Positions 1-7,753 are shown, numbered from the stretch's first letter. The stretch is 12,097 bases of DNA from Candidatus Aminicenantota bacterium (GCA_029880275.1 JAOUOQ010000035.1:1-12097), one strand, 5' to 3'. Numbers and translations are program-made. The notes: a model not told the origin generated them from the letters alone.

Positions 1-1182
1 CAGCTTACCTGCCGCAGTCTCCAGGGAGTGGATAAGCTGGCGTAAATAATGCTCAATAGCGGTGTTCAGGGAGAAGAAAAACGCACTCAGCTTCTCCCCT
101 TTCTCTCTGATATAAGCCAGCAGGTCTATCTGTTCCAGCAAGCGTCGGTTCAGAGCACATTGATTTTTAATGGCTGTAAGCCTGGCAGCGATAGCGCTAT
201 TGAGCCTGATAATGGATTCGTCTACCCTTTGAGAGTAGCTGGTAATCATATTGAGGGGCTGGTAGAAGCCCCGATGCTTGGCAAGAAGATTATATCTGGA
301 ACGATACGATTCCACTCGATATTTAACCGAATTGATTATCATCCATCGTAAGGAGTTAAGCTGCTCCTGGAGCTCCAGCTTGTTTTTCACCACTATTTCT
401 GCCGCTGCCGAAGGGGTAGGAGCCCGGAGGTCGGCTACAAAGTCGGAGATGGTAAAATCTATCTCGTGCCCCACTGCTGAGATAATGGGAATTTTAGAGG
501 CGAAGATACGACGGGCAACCATCTCCTCGTTAAAGGGCCATAAATCCTCCAATGAGCCCCCTCCTCTGGTAAGAATAAGCACATCCATATCGGGAAGGGT
601 GTTCATATAGTCAATAGCAAAAGCGATCTCCTGAGCCGCCTCATCCCCTTGAACCTTGGAGGGAAATAGCAGAAGCTCTACATTGGCAAAACGGCGGTTG
701 ATGACGCGAATGATATCCCTGATGGCAGCACCGGTGGGGGAGGTGATTATTCCGATTCTCTGAGGGAGCAGAGGGAGAGGCTTCTTATGCTCGGGTGCGA
801 ATAGTCCTTCTTTGTGCAGCTTCTCCTTGAGCTGTTCAAAGGCTAATTGAAGTGAACCCTTTCCCTTGGGTTCCATAAGGTCGACATTTATCTGATAATC
901 CCCTCTGGGCTCATAGATAGTGATTGTCCCCCGGACGAGAACCAGCAGCCCATCGTAGGGGAGGAATTTCAAATACCGGTTGCGGTTGATAAACATAACC
1001 CCCCGAAGCTGGCTTTCTTTGTCTTTAAGGGTGAAATAATAGTGTCCCGAAGCGGGAGCCCTGAAATTGGAGATTTCCCCCTCAACCCAGATATCGGGGT
1101 AGGATTCTTCGAGGTCTTGCCTCACCAGGTGGTTTATTTCAGATACCGTGTATATTTTTTGCTCTGCAAAAATGTCTTCCAC
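1..1182 (-). CDS. xseA: Exodeoxyribonuclease VII large subunit (XseA), C-terminus cut by window edge
   Basis: Large subunit of exonuclease VII, which degrades single-stranded DNA into oligonucleotides from both ends in the cytoplasm, together with XseB. I translated the minus strand by hand: 394 codons without a stop, running off the left edge. The N-terminal OB fold occupies about residues 10-105 (IWVEGEISNF at 31-40, ASGHYYFTLKD at 44-54). The catalytic domain follows, with QRIGIITSPTGAAIRD at 141-156, the glycine-rich LTRGGGSLEDLW at 204-215, SAVGHEIDFT at 235-244 and RAPTPSAAAE at 253-262. A coiled-coil region follows. E. coli XseA is about 456 residues, so perhaps 50-60 residues are missing, including the usual SPL..L.RGY motif. 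The start is a GTG at 1182 with AGGGG just upstream; no ATG lies in frame upstream. It begins 13 nt after the ymdB-like gene, so the two are probably co-transcribed. xseB would be expected just outside the window. Confidence 0.95.
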   Translation of the reverse strand, partial: MEDIFAEQKIYTVSEINHLVRQDLEESYPDIWVEGEISNFRAPASGHYYFTLKDKESQLRGVMFINRNRYLKFLPYDGLLVLVRGTITIYEPRGDYQINVDLMEPKGKGSLQLAFEQLKEKLHKEGLFAPEHKKPLPLLPQRIGIITSPTGAAIRDIIRVINRRFANVELLLFPSKVQGDEAAQEIAFAIDYMNTLPDMDVLILTRGGGSLEDLWPFNEEMVARRIFASKIPIISAVGHEIDFTISDFVADLRAPTPSAAAEIVVKNKLELQEQLNSLRWMIINSVKYRVESYRSRYNLLAKHRGFYQPLNMITSYSQRVDESIIRLNSAIAARLTAIKNQCALNRRLLEQIDLLAYIREKGEKLSAFFFSLNTAIEHYLRQLIHSLETAAGKL

Positions 1183-1195
1183 TGGAAGCCCCTGT

Positions 1196-1969
1196 TTAAA
1201 ACTGAATTCTCCTGATGTCAAGGGCTCTTCCGCTGTGGTCGTCGATGATGAGTATCACAGCGGAGACTCTCCTATCATTCTTAGCCACCGAGAACCTTAT
1301 GGGCATCCGGGTGAGAAATCGGCTAATAGCCACCTCTTTGGTAATGCCGATGACCGAATCGAAAGAACCCGTCATACCCACATCGGTGATATAGGCAGTT
1401 CCTGCGGGCAATATTCTCTCATCGGAGGTCTGCACATGGGTATGGGTACCGATAACAGCGCTCACCTCGCCATCGAGATACCACCCCATGGCGATCTTCT
1501 CGGAGGTAGCCTCGGCGTGGAAATCTACAATAATATTGTTGGTATGGCGCTTTACCTCTTCTATCTCTCTTTTAGAGACCTGAAAGGGGCAATCGAGGGA
1601 CTCCATAAATATCCTCCCCGAGAGGTTAATCACCCCCACCTTTACTCCATGTCTGGAGACTCCCACATAGCTCCCGGAGCCAGGGACGGAGAGCGGATAG
1701 TTAGCCGGGCGAAGGAGCTTTTTTTCTTTTTTAATATATTCAACGATTTCCTTCCTGTCCCATATGTGGTTTCCGGAAGTAAGCACATTCAGCCCCAGAG
1801 AGAAAAGCCCTTCTGCTATTTCAGGGGTAAGTCCAAAGCCCCCGGCGGCGTTCTCAATGTTAGCGATGGAGAAATCTATTTGATAGTGAACTATAAAGTG
1901 ATGGAAATACTCCTGGAGATATTCCCGTCCCGCTCTCCCCATTATATCCCCGATAAACAGGATGTTCAC
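1196..1969 (-). CDS. ymdB: YmdB-family metallophosphoesterase (probable 2',3'-cyclic nucleotide phosphodiesterase)
   Basis: A 257-residue protein that matches the TIGR00282/YmdB family of calcineurin-like phosphoesterases over its whole length. Visible metal-site motifs are GDIMGRAG (7-14, D8), IENAAGGFGLT (38-48, E39 and N40), SGNHIWD (65-71, N67 and H68), DFHAEATSEK (149-158, H151) and GTHTHVQTSDERILP (174-188, H176 and H178), followed by TDVGMTGSFDSVIG. In Bacillus subtilis YmdB hydrolyses 2',3'-cAMP and affects biofilm gene expression. That activity is carried over here by family, not shown by this sequence. The start is GTG at 1969 (GTG AAC ATC CTG), with a purine-rich AAGAAGAGAATAAGA stretch upstream. 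It lies 83 nt after rny, a pairing seen in Firmicutes and many deep-branching phyla that links it to RNA turnover, and 13 nt before xseA. No anomaly is seen in the active site. Confidence 0.92.
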   Translation of the reverse strand: MNILFIGDIMGRAGREYLQEYFHHFIVHYQIDFSIANIENAAGGFGLTPEIAEGLFSLGLNVLTSGNHIWDRKEIVEYIKKEKKLLRPANYPLSVPGSGSYVGVSRHGVKVGVINLSGRIFMESLDCPFQVSKREIEEVKRHTNNIIVDFHAEATSEKIAMGWYLDGEVSAVIGTHTHVQTSDERILPAGTAYITDVGMTGSFDSVIGITKEVAISRFLTRMPIRFSVAKNDRRVSAVILIIDDHSGRALDIRRIQF

Positions 1970-2052
1970 TCTTATTCTCTTCTTTCTAAAAGACTATGCA
2001 GCTCTTCCATCCTCTGGCAGAACCTCCTCTGGCTGTAGAGAAATTTAAAGGA

Positions 2053-3627
2053 TTAGCGAGCATACTCGATAGCCCGTGTCTCCCGAATCACGGTAACCTT
2101 AATCTCCCCCGGGTACTCCAGCTCCTCCTCTATCCTTTTAGCGATGTCTTTCGATAACCAGACCGCCTCCTCATCGCTCACCTTGTCGCTCTCTACAATG
2201 ATGCGCACCTCACGCCCAGCCTGTATGGCATAGGCTTTTGATACTCCCTGGAAGGAGTCGGCAATCTTCTCTAATTTTTCCAAGCGTTTGATATAGGTCT
2301 CCAAAATTTCCCTTCGAGCGCCGGGGCGGGCAGCCGAAAGGGAATCTGCCGCTTGTACCAGAACCGCCTCTACGCTCTGAGGCTCTTCATCGAAGTGGTG
2401 CGCTTCAATGCAATGGACGAGTTGGGATGATTCGTTGTATTTGTGCGCCAATTCAGCTCCGATTTTAGTATGGCTGCCTTCACCCTCCCGGTCTATTGCT
2501 TTGCCAATATCGTGGAGCAGCCCAGCGCGTCGAGCAAGTTTACTATTCACCCCCAGTTCGTCTGCCATTATTCCCGCTACTAAGGCAACTTCCTTCGAGT
2601 GCATCAATACATTCTGTCCGTAGCTGGATCTGTACTTCAGTTTTCCCAGAAGCCTGACCAGGTCGAGGTGAAGGTCATGGATGCCAAAATCCATGGAGAC
2701 TTCCTCTCCAATCCCTTTTATCTTCTGCTCGAACTCCTCTTTTACCTTCTTAACCACTTCTTCTATACGGGCGGGGTGGATTCTGCCGTTGGCAATCAGT
2801 CTCTCTATGGCGATTTTGGCAATCTCTCTTCTGATAGGGTCAAAGCCTGAAAGGATAACCGCCTCGGGGGTATCATCAATAATGAGGTCGATTCCGGTAG
2901 CTACCTCCAGAGCCCTGATGTTCCTCCCCTCCCTGCCGATTATCCTCCCTTTCATCTCGTCATTGGGAAGATCGACCACTGATACCGTGCTCTCCACTAC
3001 ATGTTCAGAGGCACACTTCTGAATGGCTAAGCTGATTATCTTCTTGGCTTTTTCCAGACCTGTTTGACGGGCTTCTTCTTCTATTTTTCTTACCAGCAGA
3101 GCCGCACCGTTGCGAGCTTCATTTTCCATTATCTTCATCAGTGCCCGCTTAGCTTCTGCTGGAGTCATACCGGAGATGCGTTCCAGCCGCTCTTGTTCCT
3201 CCTTTAAAAGTTGGTGAAGATGCTGTTCGGTTTTGGCTATGCTGGCGGAGAGGTTCTTTAGCCTTCGCTCTCTTTCCTCAATTTCTCGGGTTCTTGTCTC
3301 CAGCAGAGCCATCTTTCGGTCCAAATTCCCTGCTTTGTAATTAAACTTTCTTTCCAGATTATGTAGCTCTCTTTTCTGCTCTCTGGTCTTCTCTTCAAAC
3401 TCCGCTTTGGCAGCGAGCATCTTTTCTTTGGCTTCCAGGCGGGCTTCCTTCAGTATCCTTTCTGAATCCCCTTTAGCTTGCTGAATTATACTATTTTTCT
3501 CTTTTTCTGCTTCTTGGAAGAACCTCTTTAATTTTGTTTTGCTAAGCCAATACCAAGCACCTATTAGAGTGAAACCGATAATTGCAATCCCTACTAATTG
3601 TCCTGTAATCTGCACGACTTCACTCAC
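2053..3627 (-). CDS. rny: Ribonuclease Y, membrane-anchored endoribonuclease
   Basis: RNase Y initiates mRNA decay by endonucleolytic cleavage and sits at the inner face of the membrane. The 524-residue length is typical of the family. In order: a short N-terminus and one transmembrane helix (about residues 10-28); a long charged coiled coil (about 35-195); a KH domain with the GRIIGREGRNIRALE signature (228-242); and an HD domain with LLHDIGKAIDREGEGSH (370-386; H372 and D373 are the expected metal ligands) and EAHHFDEEP (408-416). The start is GTG at 3627, directly behind AGGGG. This spacing is tight, and a second GTG at codon 5 would still leave the membrane helix intact, so the exact start is uncertain by a few residues. 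It lies downstream of the 6S RNA gene and 83 nt upstream of the ymdB-like gene. Transcription could come from the upstream operon, from read-through of 6S, or from an unidentified promoter in 3630-3735. Confidence 0.96.
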   Translation of the reverse strand: MSEVVQITGQLVGIAIIGFTLIGAWYWLSKTKLKRFFQEAEKEKNSIIQQAKGDSERILKEARLEAKEKMLAAKAEFEEKTREQKRELHNLERKFNYKAGNLDRKMALLETRTREIEERERRLKNLSASIAKTEQHLHQLLKEEQERLERISGMTPAEAKRALMKIMENEARNGAALLVRKIEEEARQTGLEKAKKIISLAIQKCASEHVVESTVSVVDLPNDEMKGRIIGREGRNIRALEVATGIDLIIDDTPEAVILSGFDPIRREIAKIAIERLIANGRIHPARIEEVVKKVKEEFEQKIKGIGEEVSMDFGIHDLHLDLVRLLGKLKYRSSYGQNVLMHSKEVALVAGIMADELGVNSKLARRAGLLHDIGKAIDREGEGSHTKIGAELAHKYNESSQLVHCIEAHHFDEEPQSVEAVLVQAADSLSAARPGARREILETYIKRLEKLEKIADSFQGVSKAYAIQAGREVRIIVESDKVSDEEAVWLSKDIAKRIEEELEYPGEIKVTVIRETRAIEYAR

Positions 3628-3645
3628 CCCCTATCTTTGAGTAAC

Positions 3646-3673
3646 TAAGTGGACTCTCAAACTTATCCACTTA
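3646..3673 (-). repeat. Perfect 8-bp inverted repeat in the rny leader
   Basis: TAAGTGGA at 3646-3653 and TCCACTTA at 3666-3673 are exact complements separated by 12 nt, between the 6S RNA gene and the rny start. On the rny strand the hairpin is not followed by a T-run, so it does not look like an intrinsic terminator. It could be an operator dyad or an mRNA 5' stem protecting or tuning rny translation. The function is not determinable from sequence. Confidence 0.5.
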
Positions 3674-3737
3674 TAGATTCTTTCGATGCCTGATGGAACT
3701 TTGAGGCTGGGTGAAAGGGTGAGTCGGAATTTTTACA

Positions 3738-3922
3738 GGGAGAAGCCCCCGCGATGCCGTGGGGAGTTCCGCTTTGAACCCGTCAAAGCAAGTGGGTGTC
3801 CTGCATTCACTTTAGGCTTCCCCATCACAAGGAACGCTCACCATGAAATGACCCCGGACTCCCGTTTTATACGCTGTTGGATCAAAGCCGTCCTCTTCTT
3901 CACCAACATCGCAGGGGATATT
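3738..3922 (-). ncRNA. ssrS: 6S RNA (regulator of RNA polymerase holoenzyme)
   Basis: 6S RNA mimics an open promoter and sequesters housekeeping RNA polymerase. Read on the minus strand, the structure is explicit. The closing stem CCCCTGCGATG (3917-3907) pairs over 11 bp with CATCGCGGGGG (3756-3746). A second stem GCTTTGATCC (3888-3879) pairs with GGTTCAAAGC (3780-3771) with one U-U mismatch. An apical stem GGGGTC (3855-3850) pairs with GACACCC (3800-3794) around one bulged A. Between the second and apical stems lies the large asymmetric central bubble. Sequence landmarks shared with E. coli 6S include GGAGTCC, TTTCAT, GGTGAGC, GAAGCCT, GACAC...CACTTG, GGTTCA and CGGCATC near the 3' end. The length, about 185 nt, fits. 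Location just downstream of zapA is the classic ssrS site. The 5' end is inferred from the promoter; the 3' end is approximate to within about 10 nt, and I see no clear terminator. Confidence 0.93.
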
Positions 3923-3929
3923 CAATTTC

Positions 3930-3958
3930 ATTATATTACCTTTTCCTTCCCCTTGCAA
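3930..3958 (-). promoter_or_regulatory. Sigma70-type promoter of 6S RNA
   Basis: On the minus strand TTGCAA (3958-3953) and a perfect TATAAT (3935-3930) are separated by exactly 17 nt. Transcription would start at an A near 3922, five nt before the closing stem of 6S RNA. The promoter lies entirely in the zapA-ssrS gap, so 6S can be made independently of the upstream operon. Confidence 0.85.
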
Positions 3959-4010
3959 GAGAAATGTTTAAATATTTTCTGCTTCGGTAGATACGGCTCT
4001 TTTGGTCATA

Positions 4011-4304
4011 TTATGCTACGGTGACCTGTTCCAACTTCTGGATAAGTCTCTCTATCTTTTCCGAAATTACCCTTTCTGTCCTCTTAAATTCCTTTTTCGT
4101 CTTAAAATACTCATCGGCTATGTTGATGGCAGCTAAGATAGCGACCTTCAGAGAATCAATAGTATCGGTTATATCGGAGATTTCCTTCATCTCTTTATCT
4201 ACATAGTCTGCTAACTGCTGAATATACTCTTTACCGCCCGCACCTCTAATTTTATAAGTCTGTCCGTAGATTTCTACTTCAGTTAAATTGCTATCCCGTC
4301 CCAT
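4011..4304 (-). CDS. zapA: Cell division protein ZapA
   Basis: ZapA is a small cytoplasmic protein that crosslinks FtsZ protofilaments at the division ring. The 97-residue product has the family layout: an N-terminal beta-rich segment (VEIYGQTYKIRG, 10-21), a helical segment EYIQQLADYVDKEMKEIS (26-43), the conserved SLKVAILAAINIADEYF (51-67) and a C-terminal coiled-coil helix to the end. Length and motif order match ZapA from many bacteria, although overall identity in this family is low. The ATG start has no strong Shine-Dalgarno directly upstream. It follows a small coiled-coil gene by 62 nt and precedes 6S RNA, a neighbour order common around zapA. Co-transcription from the pheST side is likely; a weak hairpin in the preceding gap might reduce it. 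Confidence 0.88.
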   Translation of the reverse strand: MGRDSNLTEVEIYGQTYKIRGAGGKEYIQQLADYVDKEMKEISDITDTIDSLKVAILAAINIADEYFKTKKEFKRTERVISEKIERLIQKLEQVTVA

Positions 4305-4342
4305 CTTTTAACCCGATGCCCCTTTTTGGTCGTTTAATACCG

Positions 4343-4376
4343 AAAAGGAGTAAAAGCATTTCCTGTTTATACTCCT
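4343..4376 (-). terminator. Possible weak terminator or attenuating hairpin before zapA
   Basis: On the minus strand AGGAGTA (4376-4370) pairs with TACTCCT (4352-4346), and three further A-U pairs can form beyond a bulge. The stem overlaps the stop codon of the coiled-coil gene and is followed by TTT and then CGG. The T-run is too short for a confident intrinsic terminator, so partial termination or an mRNA end-stabilising stem are both possible. Confidence 0.3.
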
Positions 4377-4687
4377 ATCTCCTCTAACTCTTCTAACATA
4401 TGCCTTACCTCCGAGCGAATCTCTTCGCGCTCGGCTTGGTATTTTTCTAAGAAACGCTCGGTTTTATTTTTATATTGCTGGAGATAGGAAATTTCGGCTG
4501 ATAACTTCTTTTTCTCCTCTAATTCCTCCTTTAATTGTTTGTTTTTTTCCTCTAACATTTTATTAGTCGAACGAAGCTCTTTTAGCAGAGCTGCCGTATG
4601 ATATATCTTCTTCTCCAAGCTCTCCAGGCTTCTTAAAATCTGTCGGTTCATATTAATCTGTAATGAGCCGCTAACGAGGCTCGGCAT
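4367..4687 (-). CDS. Small coiled-coil protein of unknown function, between pheT and zapA
   Basis: A 106-residue protein if started at the ATG at 4687, which overlaps the end of pheT by 17 nt. It is 94 residues if started at the ATG at 4651, 19 nt after the pheT stop. Neither start has a good Shine-Dalgarno. From about residue 13 on it is almost entirely predicted coiled coil, rich in Glu, Lys and Leu (for example NKMLEEKNKQLKEELEEKKK). There is no signal peptide or membrane segment and no recognisable catalytic motif. Its position immediately before zapA and its short coiled-coil build recall ZapB, the ZapA partner, but ZapB-type coiled coils are low-complexity and similarity alone cannot establish this. 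I treat it as an expressed hypothetical with a possible division role. It is likely co-transcribed with pheT and zapA. Confidence 0.7.
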   Translation of the reverse strand: MPSLVSGSLQINMNRQILRSLESLEKKIYHTAALLKELRSTNKMLEEKNKQLKEELEEKKKLSAEISYLQQYKNKTERFLEKYQAEREEIRSEVRHMLEELEEIGV

Positions 4688-6725
4688 TAAGTTTCTCTTT
4701 TAGCAGATTTATAAGCCGTTCTTGAGCTCGCGCCACCTCCTCCAGTGTGAGGGTACGCTGGGGGTGCCGGAATTGGATATTGAGGGAGATGCTGACTTTA
4801 TCTTTGGGGATATTATCCCCCTGATGATAGAGGTCGTAGATTTTCACCTCGGAGATGATATCTTCCTTCAGGGAGTTAATCCACCTGGTAATGGCATCGA
4901 AGCTAATACTCCGGTCGAACAGAAGGGATATGTCACGGCTAATGGCTGGGAACTTAGGTAGAGGCTGAAATTTCACCAACGATGCCTCTGCCTTCAAGAG
5001 GAGCTCCAAATCTAACTGCGCCATATAAACACTCTGAGGGATCTCCAACTGAGCGCAGATGTGCGGGTGGAGCATACCCATATGTCCTATCGGACGGTGG
5101 TTACAACGGATCACAGCCACCCCGGCGGGATGATAGAAATCGATGTTATCCGGCGCAAAGCTCAGAGTTTCCCAGCCGAAACGGCGAAAAAGAAACTCAA
5201 TGACCCCTTTGAGGTCGTAAAAATCAAACTCTCTCTCCCCGTCCTTCCAGTAGTGTTCGGCAAAATTACCGGTGGCTGCAATCCCCAAGGTCTCCCGCTC
5301 CTCGGGCCGCTTCTTCCCTTTCACCAGATGATAGACCTTCCCTATCTCAAAGAGCTTGATGTTTTTTATCCCTCGATTAATGTTCCACGCCAGATTGGAT
5401 ACCATAGCGGGGAGAAGACTTGTGCGAAGAATCCCCATCTGCTCGGCAATAGGGTTTTGCAATTTTACGGCCTGCTTAGCTTCCAACCGGAACAGGCGGT
5501 CAATATTATCGTCAACAAAGGTGTAGTTGACGACTTCGTAATAACCAGCTGCGATCATTGTTCTTCGGATAAGCCTCTCCCGCTCAACCCAGTTCGGAGC
5601 GCCAGCATTTTGCCCTCGCCAGAGGGGCATGGTGGAGGGTATTTGGTCGTATCCGTAAAGTCTGGCTACCTCCTCTATGAGGTCGATTTCCTTTTCTATA
5701 TCCCAGCGGTAGGAGGGTATGGTTACCGTCCAGCTGTCGTCATCCCTCCGCTGGAGCTCAAAATTCAGTCTGGTCAAGAGCTGCTCTACCCTTCGTTTCT
5801 CAACTGTGACCCCTAAGAGGCTGTTCACTCTGCTTGACCTCAGCCAGGTCTTCCTTGGCTGCAGGGGTTGAGGATGGGTATCTATTACTCCGGAGCAAAT
5901 CTCACCTGCGCCTAACTCCTGGATAAGGTGGCAGGTTCTCTCAATAGCCTTAGTCAACGCGTGTGGGTCGGTTCCTCGTTCAAAGCGATACGAGGCATCG
6001 GAGCTCAGGTTGAGCTTCTTAGAAGTTCTTCTCACAGATGGGGGGTCGAAATAGGCGCTCTCAATAAATATATCGGTAGTCTTTTGAGTTATCTCCGAGT
6101 TGGTCCCGCCCATCACTCCCGCGATGGCGATGGGACGGTTCTGGTCGGCGATAATCAGCATATCGCTCTCCAGCACCCGCTCCACCCCATCGATGGTGCG
6201 AATTTTCTCGCCTGCACGAGCCCTCCGCACTATGACCTCATGCCCCAGCACGGAGCCCAGATCGAAGGCGTGGAGAGGATGTCCCAACTCAGCCAGGACA
6301 AAATTGGTTATATCCACCACATTATTTATCGGTCTGAGTCCCACAGCCAGTAGCCTCTCTACTAACCAATCGGGTGAGGGAGCTATTTTCACCCCTTTAA
6401 CCACCTTGCCGCAGTAGCGGGGGCAGAGGTCGGGCGCTTCCAATTTTACCTGAACCAGGTCGCCTGCTTTTTTCTTTGTTTCGGTATAGGTCATTGGAGG
6501 GAGAGTCATCTTCTTGCCGAGCAGAGCGGCTATCTCCCGGCTCAATCCCAGTATGCTCAGGCAATCGCCACGGTTGGGGGTAATCTCAATGTCAAAGATA
6601 TAGTCATCCCCGCTGGAGCTTATCGATTCCACTCCCAGCCCTACCATGGATAAGCGGTCGGCTAACTCCTGGGTCTCGATGTCTATATTAACAAAAGATT
6701 TCAACCAATTCCAACTGTATCTCAT
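4671..6725 (-). CDS. pheT: Phenylalanine--tRNA ligase beta subunit, short form without the EMAP/OB tRNA-binding domain
   Basis: Beta subunit of the alpha2-beta2 enzyme that charges tRNA-Phe; it carries editing and tRNA recognition. The product is 684 residues against about 795 in E. coli. The N-terminal helix (RYSWNWLKSFV, 2-12) runs directly from GLGVESIS (29-36) into DIEITPNRGDCLSILGLSRE (45-64). In most bacterial PheT proteins an EMAP-type OB tRNA-binding domain of about 110 residues lies between these. Other domains look complete: B3/4 editing domain (about 100-285, including GHPLHAFDL and IAGVMGG), B5 (about 290-360), the catalytic-like core (about 365-580) and the C-terminal FDX-ACB anticodon-binding domain (about 590-684, LPKFPAISRDISLLFD). 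No frameshift or stop is seen at the junction, so this looks natural. It starts with an ATGA overlap with pheS, which implies translational coupling. Confidence 0.96.
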   Translation of the reverse strand: MRYSWNWLKSFVNIDIETQELADRLSMVGLGVESISSSGDDYIFDIEITPNRGDCLSILGLSREIAALLGKKMTLPPMTYTETKKKAGDLVQVKLEAPDLCPRYCGKVVKGVKIAPSPDWLVERLLAVGLRPINNVVDITNFVLAELGHPLHAFDLGSVLGHEVIVRRARAGEKIRTIDGVERVLESDMLIIADQNRPIAIAGVMGGTNSEITQKTTDIFIESAYFDPPSVRRTSKKLNLSSDASYRFERGTDPHALTKAIERTCHLIQELGAGEICSGVIDTHPQPLQPRKTWLRSSRVNSLLGVTVEKRRVEQLLTRLNFELQRRDDDSWTVTIPSYRWDIEKEIDLIEEVARLYGYDQIPSTMPLWRGQNAGAPNWVERERLIRRTMIAAGYYEVVNYTFVDDNIDRLFRLEAKQAVKLQNPIAEQMGILRTSLLPAMVSNLAWNINRGIKNIKLFEIGKVYHLVKGKKRPEERETLGIAATGNFAEHYWKDGEREFDFYDLKGVIEFLFRRFGWETLSFAPDNIDFYHPAGVAVIRCNHRPIGHMGMLHPHICAQLEIPQSVYMAQLDLELLLKAEASLVKFQPLPKFPAISRDISLLFDRSISFDAITRWINSLKEDIISEVKIYDLYHQGDNIPKDKVSISLNIQFRHPQRTLTLEEVARAQERLINLLKEKLNAEPR

Positions 6726-7753
6726 ATTATCTCTCTAAATTGCTGCAAAAAGCGAAGGTCGTTTTCATAAAAGAGGCGAGCATCCTCTATTTGATAGAGT
6801 ATTAAGGCAACTCTATCTATCCCCAGCCCCCAGGCGAAGCCGGAATATTTCTCCGTGTCGTAGCCAACCACCTTGAAGACATTAGGATGAACCATCCCTG
6901 AGCCCAGTATCTCGATCCAACCGCTGTTCTTGCATAAACGGCACCCCTTCCCATTACAGTGGAAACAGCTTATATCCAAATCTGCGCTCGGCTCTGTGAA
7001 GGGGAAGAAGCTGGGGCGAAACCTGGCTCTGGTCTCCTTTCCGAATAGCTTGCGGACAAAGTACTCCAGGGTGCCCTTTAAATCTCCAAGGGTTATCCCC
7101 TCATCTACCACCAGCCCTTCCATCTGGAAGAAATTGGGGGTATGGGTTATATCCCAATCCCGGCGAAAGCACCTTCCGGGGACGATGATTCTAATCGGAG
7201 GCTCTCTTTTCTCCATCACTCTCACCTGAACCGGGGAAGTCTGGGTTCTCAGCAAGAGCTCCTCATTGATTAAGAAGGTAGCCTGGGAGTCGCGGGCGGG
7301 ATGGTCCTTGGGGAAGTTCAAAGCTACGAAGTTGTAATAGTCGGTCTCAATATCCGGTCCATCTTCAATGGTGTAGCCCAGTTCCAAGAAGATTTTTTCT
7401 ATCTCCTCTCTGACCAGCATAATAGGATGGAGACACCCCAGGGGTGGAAGCCTCCCGGGGATGGTTATATCGATTTGAGCTTCTCTAATGCGCCTCACTT
7501 CCTCCTCAGCTTCCAGCCTCTTCTGGCGGAGAGTTAACTCCTTCTCCATGAAGTATTTGATCTCGTTAGCTAACTTGCCTACCTCTGGTCTCTCTTCAAC
7601 GGGCAGAAGAGGAATCTCCTTCAGGGCTACGGTGAGAAGCCCCCTCTTTCGGCTGAGATACTTATTTTTTAGCTCAGCCAAATAGCGGAGATCTACCACC
7701 GCCTCTAACTCAGATTGAAACGCTTTCTTAAACTTTAAGAGCCTACTCTTCAC
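6722..7753 (-). CDS. pheS: Phenylalanine--tRNA ligase alpha subunit
   Basis: Catalytic alpha subunit that activates phenylalanine with ATP and transfers it to tRNA-Phe. It has 343 residues, normal for the bacterial type. The first 85 or so residues form the usual N-terminal coiled-coil arm. The class II core shows motif 1 around PIMLVREEIEKIFLELGY (110-127), motif 2 GRCFRRDWDITHTPNFFQME (193-212) and motif 3 GFAWGLGIDRVAL (305-317). A four-cysteine knuckle, CFHCNGKGCRLC (263-274), occurs before motif 3, a known metal-binding variant in many bacterial PheS proteins. The start is GTG at 7753, preceded by purine-rich AAGGGAAGTAAGAAAG. The gene lies 35 nt after rplT and overlaps pheT by 4 nt. I see no pheM-like leader peptide or attenuator in the short gap. 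Confidence 0.96.
   Translation of the reverse strand: MKSRLLKFKKAFQSELEAVVDLRYLAELKNKYLSRKRGLLTVALKEIPLLPVEERPEVGKLANEIKYFMEKELTLRQKRLEAEEEVRRIREAQIDITIPGRLPPLGCLHPIMLVREEIEKIFLELGYTIEDGPDIETDYYNFVALNFPKDHPARDSQATFLINEELLLRTQTSPVQVRVMEKREPPIRIIVPGRCFRRDWDITHTPNFFQMEGLVVDEGITLGDLKGTLEYFVRKLFGKETRARFRPSFFPFTEPSADLDISCFHCNGKGCRLCKNSGWIEILGSGMVHPNVFKVVGYDTEKYSGFAWGLGIDRVALILYQIEDARLFYENDLRFLQQFREII

Noticed and set aside
1148..2038. A 296-codon plus-strand open frame
   Set aside because: It is the antisense shadow of the ymdB-like gene, whose metal-binding motifs are unmistakable on the minus strand.
3686..4024. A 112-codon plus-strand open frame between rny and zapA
   Set aside because: It is antisense to 6S RNA and its promoter, and the RNA structure accounts for the region.
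5061..5816. A 251-codon plus-strand open frame
   Set aside because: It is antisense to pheT core and B5 domains, shows no domain signature and has no separate promoter evidence.
6580..6640. Frameshift or internal deletion damage in pheT
   Set aside because: The frame is continuous, motifs on both sides are intact, and the missing part corresponds exactly to one whole domain, which fits a natural short form.
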